A stretch of DNA of 64,000 nt from the NCBI GenBank assembly GCA_023014365.1, contig JAEBUN010000031.1, positions 434,001 through 498,000 on the forward strand, written 5' to 3'. A program made the position numbers and the translations under genes. This stretch comes from Lepiota brunneoincarnata (taxonomy: Eukaryota > Basidiomycota > Agaricomycetes > Agaricales > Agaricaceae). The notes beneath the pieces were generated by a model that had not been told where the DNA came from, did not search any database, and saw nothing but the letters and a program-made list of their open reading frames with translations. Shown piece by piece: positions 32,317 through 46,057 of this stretch (within the stretch, counting starts at the first letter, position 1; the number at the start of each line of letters is the position of its first letter).

Positions 32317-35300
32317 ATGGCGGATCTTCCTGGACTTTTACTTGCGTCGCTCAAGCCTGATACACGAAAACAGGCAGAACAAAACCTGCATACCATCTCC
32401 ACGCGGCCTGGTTTCCTGACAGTTCTCCTCCAACTTGTCCTTGATGGATCGCAAGATCATGCGGTGAGGTTGGCTGGGAGCATATATCTCAAGAACATCG
32501 GAAAGACAAGATGGGAGGAGGTGGGTATCTCATTTTATATTTTAAGCATTGGCTTTATTTTGATCGTGTAGGATATCCAACCCCTCCTCCCCCAAGATAA
32601 GGAAGCACTAAGAAACCAGCTAGTACCTGCCATGCTCGCCTTGTCTCAGCCTATAGACAAAGGAATACGCGCACAAATAGCCGAAGCAGTGTCGCTCATC
32701 GCTGAACTTGACTTTCCTGACAAGTGGCCCGATCTTATCGACGTTCGTTTCGCGTATCTCTCGTCCTACGCGTCTGATCTCGATGTTTAGCAACTGGTCA
32801 TATCTCTTTCCGCCACCGACTACAACATCAACGTTGCTGTCTTAGAAACCGCTCATTCGATTTTTCGGCCATGGCGCGCCCAAGTCCGCTCTGACAAGTT
32901 GTACACCGAAATCAACCTTGTGCTCTCAAAATTCACGACACCCTTCCTCCACCTATTCCGGCAAACCGCGCAACTTCTGCTCATGTCCCCCAGCCCGAAC
33001 CCTGCATTGACGACCCCCACCTCAAACTATGCCCTCCTTGCCCAAAGCATGGTTTTCCTTACCGATATTTACCACGACCTGACATGTCAGGACCTTCCAC
33101 CGGCTATTGAGGATTCATACGAAGAATTCTTCGGAAAGAGTGGGGGATGGTTCCTCACCTTCTTAACTTGGGACCCAGCTGAGCTTCGAGGAGATGTAAG
33201 TTCTTTATGCACTATCATCAGCTCTCGCTCAACTTATTTCTCTTCGCCAGCCAGATGATGCCGCTCCCTCCCTCCCCGCACAGATCAAAGCCCGCATACT
33301 CGAAATTGCCGAAGTAAGTTATAATATTACTCTATGCCAGGAATCCACTAATGAATGTTACTCAAGATGTTCATCAAACTCTACCCGGACCAATTGCAGA
33401 AATCACCTGCCGTGGAAATGTTTGTTCAGGGAGTTTGGGTCTTAATCGGATCAAATAAACTCCCTGGCGTCGGGAATGATAATGTAGGGTCGACATTGTG
33501 ACAGCCTATTCTTCGCAGGGCTCATTCACGGTCACAGCTCGTATCTCAGTCTTTGCGATTTATCTCTACCGCAATCCGCTCGGGGTACTACAAAACACTC
33601 TTTTCCTCTCGCGAAACGATATCATCCCTGATCCAAGGTGTCGTCGGGCCCAACGTTAATCTGCGTGAACACGAGGTTGAGCAGTTCGAGGATGACCCCT
33701 TGGAATATATCAGGCTTGATTTGGCCCTCTCGTCTACGGGGACAGACCTAGCCACGCGGCGCCATGCTGCTGCAGACGTGCTCCAAGCGCTGGTTAGTAG
33801 TGGGTATGAAGCGGAAGCAACAGAGATCGTTGGTTCTTGGATTTCGAGTGATCTTAACAACTATCAGGCCGATAAATCAGGAAATTGGAAAGCGAAAGAC
33901 AGCGCCGTGTATTTGCTGACTGCCGTTGCAACGAGGGGGTCCACGACGAAGGTATGCCTAGTATGAATGATTGCCTTCTTGTGCTACATGTCTGTTTGCT
34001 TTTTTTATAGCATGGTGTTACTTCGGTCAATGCCCTTGTCGATGTTGTCCAATTCTTCTCGGACCACGTCTTCCAGGATCTTCAAGCACAGGATGGGACG
34101 GTGCATCCGATTTTACAAGTAGATGCCATCCGTTTCCTTTACACATTCCGCAATCAAGTATGCGTTTACGCGGCTTTTTGGATCAATGCGGCTTAAATGT
34201 TGTGCAGTTGACTAAGCCTCAACTTCTGTCTGTTCTTCCGCTCCTTGCAAGACACCTCAACTCCAACAATTATGTGACTTATACTTATGCTGCCATTACC
34301 ATCGACCGAATTTTGCTCATCAAACAAAACAACCAACTCATGTGAGTTGAATAAATCCGATGTTGATTGTTGCTGACCTGCCTGCAAATCAGCTTCGCAC
34401 AAGCCGATATTCATGACTTTGCCGCCGAGCTTGTTGCCACCCTTTTGTCAAAGATTGAGTCTGCAGGCACGCCCGAGAAAATCGCAGAGAACGACCATCT
34501 CATGCGCTGTGAGTCGTCTAGGTGTTTCCTGTACCCGCTCCCGTCACCTCATCCGTACATTTAGGCGCCATGCGAATAATTTTGACCGCCCGTCAGACTT
34601 TGGCGCCGACATATCAACAAGTTCTAAGCCGGCTCGTTGGGATTCTCGGCATAATTTCCAAGAACCCAAGCAATCCAAACTTTGATCAGTACATTTTCGA
34701 GAGTATCTCCGGTCTCATGAGGTATATTAGTTCTTCACCTACCAGCGCTCTAAATGATGGTTTGTCAGATTTATCGTAGCTGGTTCGCCTTCAACTTTAC
34801 CCACGTTCGAACAAATCCTTTTCGGGCCCTTTACAATTATCTTGCAACAAGACATTGATCGTATGTGCAGATTCTTCTCATTATTTGTCAAGCAAACGTC
34901 TCACAGCTTCTTAGAGTATATCCCTTATGTATTCCAAGTCCTCGCTCAAATGCTCGAATTTCACACTTCCGACATCCCTGATGAATACCGCAACCTGTTG
35001 CCATACCTCCTAACACCTGCCATTTGGCAACAAAAGGGTAGCATACCCGGACTTGTGAAGCTACTGAAAGCCTTCCTTGCGAGGGATAGTGCTTCAATGT
35101 TTGCTGCTGGACAGATAGCATCGGTTTTGGCGGTTGTCCAACAGCGATTAATTCCCTCTAGGCAACATGATGCTTGGGGTTTTGAGCTTCTACAGTCTGT
35201 CGTTCAAAACGCTAAGCCGTGAGTGTTAACAGCACTATCTTCTGGAGCGATGTAACTAAATTCCCGGATCATGCAGAAACGATCTTCGACAGTACATGAA

Positions 35301-35990
35301 GCCCGTCTTTGTGACACTCCTCAAGCGAATGCAAGAGAGTAAGACGGATAAATATGCATACCTTTTTGCGCGCTTCATCCTGTTCATGATGGCTATCAAA
35401 GTGGAGGGTCTATCGCCAGACTACGTGATCGCTGTGATCGAAGACATACAACCACAGTACGCAGCTTTTTGCGGTATTGTGCCTCCGCTCCTACTTATTA
35501 CAATCATCTTTAGGCTCTGGTCACAGATTTTTACCAATTTCGTAGCTCCTCAAGCTCCCAAAGTCCCTCACAAGGACCGAAAGTTAGCAGTAGTCGGAAT
35601 GATTCGACTTCTGTGTCAAAGCCAATACATGATGCAGGAACCTCTTTCTCGAACATGGTGGGTCCGGTTTTTCTCAATAATGTCTAAGCGTTTAAGCCTG
35701 TACCTAGGCCTCAAGGGTACGCCGCATTACGCAAGTTGTTTGGCGAGCCGCAATACCTCTCGAAAAAATCTGAGGAAGACCCTCATGCGGGGATTACTGA
35801 AATTGATTACGAGGAGCAGACAGCAGGCTATCAGGCAGCCTATTCCCGGCTTGCTGCTTCAGAAGCTCCCGAGGCCGACCCGGTCGCATATGTTTCGAAT
35901 CCTGAGGCATTCCTTACGCAGGAGCTTGAGAATTTGACGAAGACTTATGGCGAGCAGGTCCGGAATCTCATAGCGGCTGCAGGCCCGTGA
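32317..35990 (+). CDS. cse1: Exportin-2 (CSE1/CAS), recycles importin alpha
   Basis: Karyopherin-beta that exports importin alpha from the nucleus with Ran-GTP. Fifteen exons give about 976 residues, the normal length for this family. All phases match: 32317-32520, 32572-32742, 32791-33195, 33251-33313, 33367-33483, 33538-33951, 34011-34157, 34208-34341, 34393-34508, 34565-34721, 34769-34860, 34915-35218, 35277-35456, 35514-35657 and 35708-35990. Recognisable blocks are an N-terminal importin-beta domain (AEQNLHTISTRPGFLTVLLQ), YNINVAVLETAHSIFRPWR, KFTTPFLHLF, EQFEDDPLEYIRLDL and YIPYVFQVLAQMLE. The intron at 33484-33537 was placed by homology: an earlier AG would leave a 35-base intron with the wrong phase. 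A CACGTG box lies about 70 bases upstream. Confidence 0.94.
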
Positions 35991-36053
35991 TTTCACGTAA
36001 ATTAAATAGTTATTTGTCGAACAAACCACTTTCTGAGGCTCATCGATGATTCT

Positions 36054-38162
36054 CTACACACGACACTGATGTGCTGGTATCTGGCGGCTCCGAACGTACA
36101 GATACCGCGAAATGGACATCCCAACAGCGCCACAAAGAGACATGACCTAGGAAAGGGATATTTAAAATAAATGACTGTCCTTTATCTTGGCCGCACATAC
36201 CCCGCAAAAAATGATTGGGCCGTTCCAATCGTATCTTCCCTCCTGAACATGCAGTAATCTCCCTTCTATGGGAGTTCCGATCAGGAGGGAGATGCCAACA
36301 ATCGAGAACGCTATGCCCATTCGAACACTGGAGTGAAGTGTGTAGTAACATTAATGAACCAAATCTTGGTACTCACCCACGTTCTCCAGGAGTTGGACTT
36401 AACTGGACTAATAGCGAAGGAATAAGGGAGACGTCTGTAAGGCGTTCAGTTTTGCAAATAATACGCTATAACAGGGAGGGGGGGACTTACAGGACCCGGA
36501 CCAGAATCCGTAGAGCAGCGAGAATATCGTTAGCCCTGCGAAGGACTTGATACCGAATACGGCGAAGACGAGGGCGGAGGAGATATAGAGAGTTGGGAGG
36601 AGCATGTTGTACACCCCGAACTTGTCTGCTAGAAAGTTTGGGAGTAAACGTCCGAAGACACTACCCACGTTTAAGAGTGGGAGCTTAAGGGGTGGGGGGT
36701 GGGGGGGGAGGGGTACGATATAAGTTGAAACACGTAACTCTGAATGGATGTTGATTCCGGACTTACCAAGTAGAATGCGAGTGAAAGTTTTATGCCTTTG
36801 GACAAGGCGTAGGATTGTAGGTAAAAGTCTATTGAAGCCGGTCGGGCCAATGAGGGAAGGTAGCTTCAACAACAAAATAAAAAAAACTCACAAGGGAAGA
36901 AAAGACCTAGATTGATACAAAACGCGCTGTAACCAAAACGAGTTACAACTTCCCCCTTTCCACCCAGAGGCGCCTTCAAAAAAAAAAGGGAAAAAACTCA
37001 CGATGCTATTGACACTAGGTATGCCCAATCAGTGAAGATGACGCTAAAATCCGGTTTGTTCGTCGACCATAACGGTTGATGATGATCGTTCTTTGGTCTC
37101 CGGGGGCAGGCAACAAAATACAACGAGTTCGCCGCAAAGAGCAAGGCACCGATGACAGCAGCTGTGATACGGACCGCATTGTGGAAATCCAGTTTTTGAT
37201 TGATTTGATTAAGCAATATTGGCCAGATGATACCTCCGACGGATGCGCCCTTGAAGAAAGCTGAGGTGAGGGAGGGGATATGCGGGGGATATCTCTAAAG
37301 GGCTCTGGTGGTGTGCCTAGGACATACCGAGACTGCGATGCCTGTTGCCAGCGCCCTATGACATTTGAAATGATGGGCGATGATACTGATAGAGGGTAAA
37401 AATAGCAAGGCCTGTCCCAGACCCATTCCGACGGCCTGGGCGAGGAAAACCTATTAATTCGTAAATAAAAAAGCGCCCATTAATAAAAGTCTGGTGTGTT
37501 ACGAAGAAAGTTAACCTCAAGGTAGTGATGCGGGCGTGTCAAGGAAAGCATAAACAGTGACGTGGTCTGGAGGATGCTACCGATGGTAACCAAGTAGTGG
37601 CTACCCATACATATTGTCAGTTCTCAACTACAAAAACGTCGAGCACGGATCATTACTGACAAGTATCCCATGTCAAATATCCTGCCGACAATGACTCCGA
37701 GTGCGTACTGAAGGAAGAGTTGGAAGCTACCGATCCAGCTATGGATACCCTATTAGCGCTACGATGAATGACAATGTTGGTGTTAGATTTCACCTAATTG
37801 CAGACGGAGATTGAACACTCAGGAACTCCCGGGTGTAAAAATCTTGATAAACCCCATAAGCCGACACATAACTCATATATATACACAGATATAAGACATT
37901 CTTCGACAAGGCAGGCAGCTGGGCGCGGAGAAGAACCTACCCATATGTGCAAAACTGCACCATCCAGCTGCAGTAGGTCGTTGAATGACTCGGTGCGCGA
38001 ACCAATTGTAACGGGTGTAAATAGTACTTACGTGCCTAGGATGATAAGCCACGCCCCTCTCTCGTTTTTGACCACATCCAGATATCCAGCGCTCTCCTGG
38101 GTTTGAGACTTGTGCTCATCGGTGACTTGAGTCTGAGAGGCGGTCGACGGTGGAGTTGCCAT
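36054..38162 (-). CDS. MFS transporter, monocarboxylate-porter type
   Basis: Twelve-helix plasma-membrane transporter of the fungal MCT-like group. About 13 exons can be read. They include LIILGTWMVQFCTYG, YGVYQDFYTREFLSVQSPSA, IHSWIGSFQLFLQYALGVIV, HYLVTIGSILQTTSLFMLSL, VFLAQAVGMGLGQALLFLPS and WPILLNQINQKLDFHNAVRI. Later blocks are NVGSVFGRLLPNFLADKFGV, RMGIAFSIVGISLLIGTPIE and a final VMSLCGAVGMSISRYLYVR. The order and spacing match that family. The N-terminus is hydrophilic and cytoplasmic. Substrate cannot be told from sequence; some family members carry carboxylates, others are implicated in siderophore or riboflavin uptake. It is convergent with CSE1, the two stop codons lying about 65 bases apart. 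Confidence 0.85.
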
Positions 38163-38803
38163 GGGGTTTAACCCGGGGCTTGAGGCAGGAGGGTACTGGG
38201 GATGTGCCGCGAGGAGGCATCTATCTCGTCCACTTTAAGGGGAGGCGGAGACATCTAAAAGGGAAGAGTTACGAGACAAAGGACAGCAGTTGCAACAGGT
38301 TGTCTGTTGGATTATGTAGTCTAATATACTTTTAACCCGGTAGGGAGTTGCGGAAAGACAGGCATTGGCTCGAAGGAGATGCACGTTTGCCATCCTTGTT
38401 CTTGTCAGGCTCCGCCTGATAGCCGACTTATTCTCCGCCCCACTCGTTCGCTCCCGTGATGTTGCGCATGCGTGAATAAACCCTCCACCTTCTCGTAAAC
38501 ACTGTCGAAGTTATCATCCGATGTTCCGTATTGATCATATATACAACATGCATCACACGGTTAGTTAGGTGCAACGGACAAAAGGATATGGTTTGGACCG
38601 CCGACTCGCCACTCACGTGGTAATACCTGCAACATTTACGTCTTCACTCGCTTGCTGTCACGTCAAATCCGAGCGGCCCCCCTTATGAATAATTGATACA
38701 CGAGTGATATATGCCAAAATAACGAGAGGACGAGATGCGAAAGATAAGACACCTCCAAAATTTGTGTGCACAAATAGATAAGAAATAGCCAAGAAAACAA
38801 AGA
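38163..38803. other. Intergenic region, nothing supported
   Basis: Holds the MFS promoter and the 3' flank of the next gene. No feature was recognised. Confidence 0.5.
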
Positions 38804-40295
38804 TCAAATATAAGTATATTTGGGTGGAATCTCGGATGGTGGTACTGAAAGCTGGATTTGTTGAATGCGTAATCCACTGTCTGCATGGAGGACAATTGCT
38901 GGTAGAGGTTCAGCAGCAGCGGCCGTCGAATCAAGCACTTCCAGCTTTTTCTGCGCTTCTGGGTTATATTCCAGATCGCCCGTCACCACCTCGCGGCTGA
39001 AAGAAGAGCGGGTGGAAGCTTTGGAGGCAGGATATCCGATTGCCGAGGGCAGCGCAGAATCCTTCCAGGTCCCGCGACTCTGCCGCCTTCTTCTGATTAC
39101 TCTGGTCAAGAGATAAATTGCCAGAGCCAATAGTACGAGTCCGACGACTCCTCCTATCGTTGAGGCTGCGATGAGGATGCTGCTGGATGATGACTTTGCG
39201 GTGGTAGACCCCACGGACGATAACATGACAGGTTGTGGCGAACCAATGGTTACCAAGATGTGATGGAGACCGAGTTGATCGTGATGTGAGACCGAAACTG
39301 TGAGGTTATGAGCCTCTTGCAAGTCTCTACCTTTAGACTTTGATGGCTCGACTTCAAACAGTGGCTTTCCGTCTCCAATATCTTCATTGATATGTGGCTT
39401 CAAGGGCTTCCCGTTTATCTCTACCGTCAAATTTTTCGTATTACTCCATCCAAACCACCGAAGCTTTTGTCCTAGTTTGATTGTGTTCAATGGGAAGCAG
39501 TAGTTAGCTTATAAGCAACTAACTCCACGTACCTCGAAATTGAACCCTCAGCTGACTTGGTTTTCCCCCATGAAACGCTAGAACACCGTCGTCCCCGTGT
39601 TTCCAATCCTCAGATGGATAATGAATACTTGAGGTATCCTGACAATCGATTCTCAGATGTGTGTTATCCGGATATTCATCCTCGTCTGGGAGAGGTACAT
39701 AGCGAATGCTGTGGAAATAAGCCGGCAAGAAAGGGACTCGGACTTGGATCTTGAGTGTATGTTCAGTAGCATTGAGCGATCGTGCTTGACATATCCGGGT
39801 CTTGAAATCAGTGGGTATGTCGGACTTGCCAGTCTGACTTGCTGAGGTCGGCCATCCCCATGGAGTAGCAAGACGTGATTGAGAGTTATTGATGGGTTGA
39901 CCATCAATGAAACACGACCATTGCGGGAGATATTGATCAGGAATGGGAGGGAACGTGTGATTCATCCCAACAACGGCGACTCCGGTTCCTGCTCGTGCCA
40001 GTTTCTTGTAAGCAAAAAAACTAGGTATCGAGAAGAGGAACAAAAATGGCCAACCTCTAAAGGTGTAATTAATCTCGGTATCGTTATGAAAAGGTACCAG
40101 CTCCCAACCCTTCACTATACTTGATACATCCGAATCCTGCGGATGATCATGGTGGGACTTGTTGTCCTTGGGTGATCCAGGCGCAGAAACGCGAAGGGCA
40201 TCGTGGTTAGGTTTGACGATGATGACTTTCGAGGGAATGTGGTGTTTGTGCATATGCCTTTGGGGGGGATCTGAAGGACTCGAGTTTGAAGCCAT
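38804..40295 (-). CDS. Single-pass membrane protein with PPxY tail, copy 3
   Basis: Distant paralogue of the pair at 13.5-17.2 kb. Exons 40295-40055, 39988-39533 and 39471-38804 give 454 residues. It has the same layout: a two-module ectodomain of about 280 residues with N-glycosylation sites, one helix (ILIAASTIGGVVGLVLLALA) with a basic RRRRQ stop-transfer, and a cytoplasmic tail ending PPSEIPPKYTYI. The N-terminal 80 residues, before the first intron, are His/Pro-rich and not shared with the pair. A conserved HADSGLRI motif shortly before the PPxY also occurs in the other copies (QHADSGIRL, QHEDSGVRL). Function is unknown. Confidence 0.75.
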
Positions 40296-41722
40296 TATCT
40301 AAGTGAGGGGAGAGCGTCCAGCGGCCCATCTAAAAGAGCTCTTTCAGGGCTCGATACTAGCCCGCTTTATAGTCAGCGAAAGCTTCCAGGTGATTATCAG
40401 TCAGCTATTTCACACATGGGCTGTGGTTACCATCCGTTCGTAAATTCAATTCCTGCTGTGCTGAGCTGATATCATTGACGCGTGGATACAGGAAGATGGA
40501 AAGACGAATTTGGTCACACTCGGCTACAGAGAATGATCTATCTCGGGGAATATGTGTAACATCGCCATAGAAACCATTTATTTTTCATCGGACAAAGCTG
40601 GGGGCTCAGTGGGCTAAGCGAGTAGATGAAGCATACACAAATGTGTCTCGAAGGACGTATCCTGGGCCCTCAAGTCGTTTCCGACACAACTTGATATTTG
40701 GATTCAACATTGCATGCTGGGGCCTGATTTAAGGCGCTAGTCGGAATCTGCCATCGGGTGTCGAGATCCATTTTTATGTATCACACGTTCCCAGCACCCC
40801 AGGAATACCGATCTAAATCAAGTCATCATAAGTTCTACAGCAACTCCCGTCCCTAATCTAGCCCTGATGATAGGCCAGGCCAGGTTACTGGCTGACTGGC
40901 CCATTAGGAAAGCTTCGGGGGAAGGTCAAGCGCAAACTTTTCACCTCGTGAGATCTGATATTTTTCTATATATGAGAGAAGTCGAATATAAAATACGAGA
41001 TACGGGTCGTCTCGGGTTCCGTCGCTCCGTGGACCGTGAGTAAAGCTGACACCCACCACCAGCCAACTTGAAGCTTCCCCCCCATTCGGATCATTCGCCC
41101 CCTCCCCCGCGAGCGCTGACGCTCCACCTGCCGGATGCTGTCTCGTTGCTATCCAATTTGAATATACTTTGGGGTTCCGTTTCGAGGACTTATTAAATCG
41201 CGTTGCCGAGTTCAGTGAAGAGGATTCGGATCTCCTGTTCCGGGAAATAATATCTAACCATTCAAATATATGTTGTGGCCATCTGTTCTGCGTCGGTAGT
41301 GTCAGCTCGAAGTGTCAGTCCTCGGCAATTACCAAGTCGGGCCCGCGCTCGTAAGGTTCCTATTCTTTCTGATTTGGAATCAAAATAACCTGGGAGACGT
41401 GACTTGTACTACTTGTCCATCGTGATAGGTTGAAAAACAAAAGCAACGTGACCCGAAGGCAGCTCACTCGTTTGTACGACTCACCACATGGTGAACGTCC
41501 CAAGTTACAATCCACGCTCACACTTATGTACGATGTACTTGAATGAAACAAGGCACTATACCAGAGGGTTACCAGAGAGAACTAGGCCATTCCAGGCAAT
41601 TCGTTCGTCCGCTTACAGGGAAATATGACCGGAACACTGTTACATTTATTCTGACAGAGAGACACAGAAACCAACATTCGACTGAACCATTATCGATTAA
41701 TAAACCACCAGGACCCTTGGTT
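40296..41722. other. Intergenic region, nothing supported
   Basis: 1.4 kb without convincing coding sequence. It contains the promoter of the PPxY copy 3 gene. Confidence 0.45.
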
Positions 41723-42627
41723 TTACTTCCTACGCCTCATATTGCTCTTCCTCCTGAAGCTACGACGACCTGGTCGGCTAAAGACACCCGTTCCAGGGGC
41801 CTGGCCATCAATGTCTGGGCAATTCTGGGACGCCTGACCAATCCATTGCTCGTTGCGGATAGTCGTAATAATGTCATGGCTAAGAGAGAGAGAGAAGGTA
41901 ACGAAGAATGATTTAAATGATGCCGTCAAACCAGGGAGATTGGGAGGATGGATGCCTTGCCCACTTACAAGATTCCAGATTCCTCGGCGTCTCCTGGTGC
42001 TTCAATGTCCAAATTCTCCAACAAAGTCTCTTGTTCAGCATTGTCCTAAAAAGAAAAACATTGATTAGGGATATCAAGGCTCCCATATCGTGAACACGAC
42101 TTTACCCAGACTATGAGAATAGCCTTTGTATTATTCGCTGCCCAGTTTGTGGTGAGTTCTGCAACACAATCATCTTCGGAAAGTTCCTCGTCAACACCAC
42201 TTCCGTGACCGCCCAAAGTATGAGCCTGCGTAGAAAAATGCATTATAACAATTTAGGGAACTCATACCAGCTCGTATCAACAGTCAAGTGCAATTGATCA
42301 GCAAGGGGCGTAGCGGTCGCAACAGATGCATAACATGCACCCGTCACTGGATCCGGGGCACACGCTATGATAAGACCAATATTCAAGCGGGAAAAGACCT
42401 ATAACAAGGGTCGGGTCAATGATTAGTGGACGCCAAACGCAAAAATGTACTGTACTGTATGTACATACCTGCGGGATACACTCGGAGGCTCGTTTCAAGC
42501 CAACGGGAGTAAGACCATCCAAACCAAGTGACGGGGTTTCGGCTTCAGAAATGATATATATGCTATTGCGGATGGCTGCAGAAAAGCCGAGAGACGCCAG
42601 AAAAAAGAATGAAGCCGAGAAAAACAT
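41723..42627 (-). CDS. Secreted histidine-phosphatase-like protein without catalytic His, copy A
   Basis: First of three paralogues. It has a signal peptide (MFFSASFFFLASLGFSA). IYIISEAETPSLG follows, in the place where phosphoglycerate-mutase-like enzymes have RHGE, then LDGLTPVGLKRASECIPQ. Spliced exons add VFSRLNIGLIIACAPDPVTG, LADQLHLTVDTS, DCVAELTTNWAANNTKAILI and DNAEQETLLENLDIEAPGDA. The last exon gives TTIRNEQWIGQASQNCPDID before a basic C-terminus. Copy A is the most divergent and shortest. The active-site arginine and histidine are gone, so phosphatase activity is not expected. The role is unknown; a secreted binding protein is a guess. Confidence 0.65.
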
Positions 42628-43099
42628 TGTGTGCGTAAGCTTTCAGAGGTAAAAAAAAAGGTGCTCGAGTCCCAAGGAGAGGAAGGGTAAGGAAATCCTG
42701 GCCAGCATACCGGGCTTTTATAGCTTTCATTACCTACCTTACTATGCAAGACATGCACCCTATTTGGTCATGATCAGGAGTACTGAACCGCATGGGCAAT
42801 CATCCAGGCAATCAATCAGAAAATCCTTGTCGAGGAAGCGCCAGGTACAGAGAGGCTGAGTCTTCGATATGAGTCCTCGGCAGTCGAGTGAACAGCAAGC
42901 TATTCAATGGTTTCATGTGTATTCGTACAGGCGTGAGCGAGTAACAACGGATATTACGGAGTTAGAGGGGTTACAAGTCGCGACATGGGTTTGTGTTGAT
43001 GAAGGACGAAGTAGGTCTCCCGCCGTCGCCAAGCCTGCCAGGGGTGATAAAGGGGAGGTTGAAGAAAATCAAAATCAAAAGCTGCGAACAGAACTTATT

Positions 43100-45379
43100 T
43101 CAAGACACAATGTCCTTCAATTGAGTCTTGGGAATGGCCGCGGAAAACGCCTTCCTCGCGAGCCTCGTTTTCGTGGCTTGTTCATAAGCATAACCAAAGC
43201 CGATCAAATCAAAATCAGAAAAAGCGGTTCCCAAAAACGAAAGCCCAAAGGGAACACCTGGTGCTGGATACACCAGGTTAGGGCCTGCACGTCCGATTGT
43301 CACATTGTTCGGGAAGAAGCCCAGAGGAACTGAGGGGTTTTTTTTTGGTAAAAACCTTTGTCAAGATCTCGGGAAACGAGATGAGGAACAAAACAAAATC
43401 CGTACCGGTTACAATCGGATAACCAACGATAGCTGAAAATTTCCCCCCCGCGCGAGGTCAAGTGTTAACACACTCCATTTCAACCATGTAAAATGTCATG
43501 CTCTTTGCTCACCGGGTGGAACAGTCGTAAATCCTGTAGCCGGGAGAACCAGTGCATCTAGTTTATGCTGCTTAAGCACTGCATCGATACCTCTCGTTGA
43601 CCCCAGTTCCTTGTCAAAAGCGAGAGCTCTAAAGAATGTAGCATTGAAACCTTCCGTAGCCTCAGAGGCGATTAATCTGGCGAATGTCCCCCTGTCAATG
43701 CACAACGCGGAGTACTGGTTTTTTTTTTATTCGCTCACGTACTCAGACTGGTCCGTGAAGCGGGGAGGCTCCTCTAGATCGGGGTTATCGTCATTGAATT
43801 TGATGAGGTCAGCAAGGCTGCGGACTCCAGATGGATTCGCGAGCAGCGACTCGAACCATTCGTTTAATTGAACCTCAAAGGAAAAAGAAAAGTTTCAAAA
43901 AGGGGAGAGAGAGGGGGGCAAGCGTCTGCGGTGATAATTACCTTGAAATCAACATCAAGTACTATGGTCTCATTATTAGAACGGATGATTTCTTCGGCTG
44001 AGGGGATATCGGCGGGATCGACAACGGTTGCTCCGAGGCCTCGGATAACTTTGAGTGCCTTCTCGAATTCGACGTTAACCGAGGGATCGTCGCCAGAGAT
44101 GCTATTATTCAAAAAGACATGGCGAGGTACGCCGATTCGCTTGCCCCTCAGGGCACCTTTCCTCAACGCTTTGGTAAAGTCGGGTACCTGAGCGGGTTGG
44201 GATAGAGTGAAGTTATCATTGGGGTCCTTTCCGGCAATCACGCTTAATACGATCGCTGCGTCGGTCATTGACCTTGTCATGGGTCCTACAGTATCTTGGT
44301 GTGCGGATATAGGTATGACTAACCGGTTCCTCATTCAGAAATCATTTCTACGAGTAAGAAAGGGCCTGCAAAAAACTGACCTCCTGCACGAGACGTTAAG
44401 CCAAGCGTTGGCTTGATTCCCGCAAGATTGTTATTACTGGACGGACACGTGATGCTCCCGTCTGTCTCGGTTCCTAGTGTGACCGACGCTAGACCAATGG
44501 AAGCCGCGACACCCGAGCCAGAAGAAGAGCCACACGGATCCGCGTTCGGGAAGTATGCATTCGTGCACTGTCTTCCGCGTCCCGACCAACCAGAGGGAAG
44601 ATTTCCCCTAAAGTGCGCCCACTCGGACAAGTTGGCCTTGCCTTTTTGTGCGTTATGGCATTACTGGTCGAACAAGATGGAACGATAAGAAAGTGAGAGG
44701 GATAACTTACCAAGGATAATAGCACCCGCCCTACGAAGTCGTTTCACCACCCCGGCATCGCCAGGAACGACAGAACCCAACAAGCTAAACGAACCCGCAG
44801 TTGTGTTCATTCCTGTTGAGATCAGTACGTGAGGGTTTGATTAATCTTCGTACCTTCCATACTCACCCTCAGAGGCAACAGTGGCTATGTTGTCCTACAA
44901 TTTATTGAGACAGGGGCAAGGAGGAAAGCGTCAAAAAAAAAGGGCGGAACCTTTAAAAGGACCGGAATGCCATGTAAAGGCCCTCGTTTTCCTTTCGTTC
45001 TGCGCTCCCGGTCCAGCGCTGCAGCCTGGTTAAGAGCTGATGGATTAATCTCGAGTACTGCGCGTAGAGCTGGTCCTTTGAGATTAACTTCCTCTATTCT
45101 GGCAAAGTATGCCTGATGAAGGCGCGGCAAGTAAACAATCTTCATCGTGTATTATTAGTGCTTAGGAAAGAATGTATGTACCTTGACTAGGTCTACGCTC
45201 GTGAAGTGACGGGCGTCCAGCCCATCTTGGAGCTCTTCCACGGAGGCTTCGTAAAGGTCAGGGAACTTAATTACCCGAACTTGTGGTCCTAGGTTGGCAT
45301 TGTTCGAAAGTGCATTAACCATAGTCCATAATGTCAAGCATAAGAGGAGCAAGGGGGATAAATGATGTAGGCGCTTCAT
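43100..45379 (-). CDS. Secreted amidase-signature family hydrolase
   Basis: Hydrolyses carboxamide bonds by a Ser-cisSer-Lys triad. Substrate is unknown. It has a signal peptide (MKRLHHLSPLLLLCLTLWTM). The chain reads FPDLYEASVEELQDGLDARH, GPLHGIPVLLK followed by DNIATVASE (Lys of the triad), PCGSSSGSGVAASIGLA (cis-Ser) and TETDGSITCPSS (nucleophile Ser). HQDTVGPMTRSMTDAAIVL, then the C-terminal GVPFGLSFLGTAFSDFDLIG, complete the family pattern. About nine introns are present. One joins SRAG to VIPISAHQ through a GTCAGT donor. All three catalytic residues are kept and no frame break was found. The upstream in-frame ATG at 45454 would add 25 residues before the signal peptide and was rejected. 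Confidence 0.87.
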
Positions 45380-46057
45380 CCTGACGGTCCCAGGTCGTGG
45401 GGAATGGGTCAAGTCGTCTGGCGATGCTGGGTGAGCAATGGCATATTTGAGCATCTTTTTCAGGATATCGTTGAGTAAAGATTTGATAACGGAGAAGCAA
45501 AAGAAGGTGTAACGGTGGGGTCACAAGGGAAATTCTTCGCTAAGGTGATCACACGCGTCGAATGCACAGGCGCATTGAAACTGCCACTTCTGTTGGGGGA
45601 GAGACGAAACCACCAACGTCTGCTTTCGTACCTTCGCTATATACTCGAGGCTGTGGTGAGTTTGGACTATCCGCAGGGCAAGTGAAAAGACGGATTATCT
45701 AAGAAAGGCCGAAGCCAAGTGCGGACGAGAATTGCGGCTGTTCGCCATAGAAAGGTTAAGTATAGACGCCGTGCCCACGGCCACCCCCAGCCCATGTGCA
45801 CAATAGAAGCGCGAGTTGATCAGATGCCACGACGCAACACTGCGATGTCCGAGCTGGAGCGCCGACTGGAAACAACGATACCAGCATAAGCAGAGTCTTA
45901 AGGGGTCATCGGGTGATAACATGAAAGTCTGAAACCATGCCGAATTTACGATCAATTTACAGATGGATGAATTGGCGCCCGTAAATTGAAGCAAATAGGT
46001 TGCAACGACAATGAGAGGCTTATGTTCCTAGACATATATCCAGACCACTTAGAGATA

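Noticed and set aside
33484..33518. 35-base intron in CSE1 ending at the first AG
   Set aside because: It leaves the wrong phase. The AG at 33537 gives a 54-base intron and joins the family sequence correctly.
41878..41900. GA-rich simple sequence (also near 47230)
   Set aside because: Short low-complexity tracts with no evident role.
43100..45454. Upstream in-frame ATG at 45454 as the amidase start
   Set aside because: It would put 25 residues in front of a clear signal peptide that begins at 45379.
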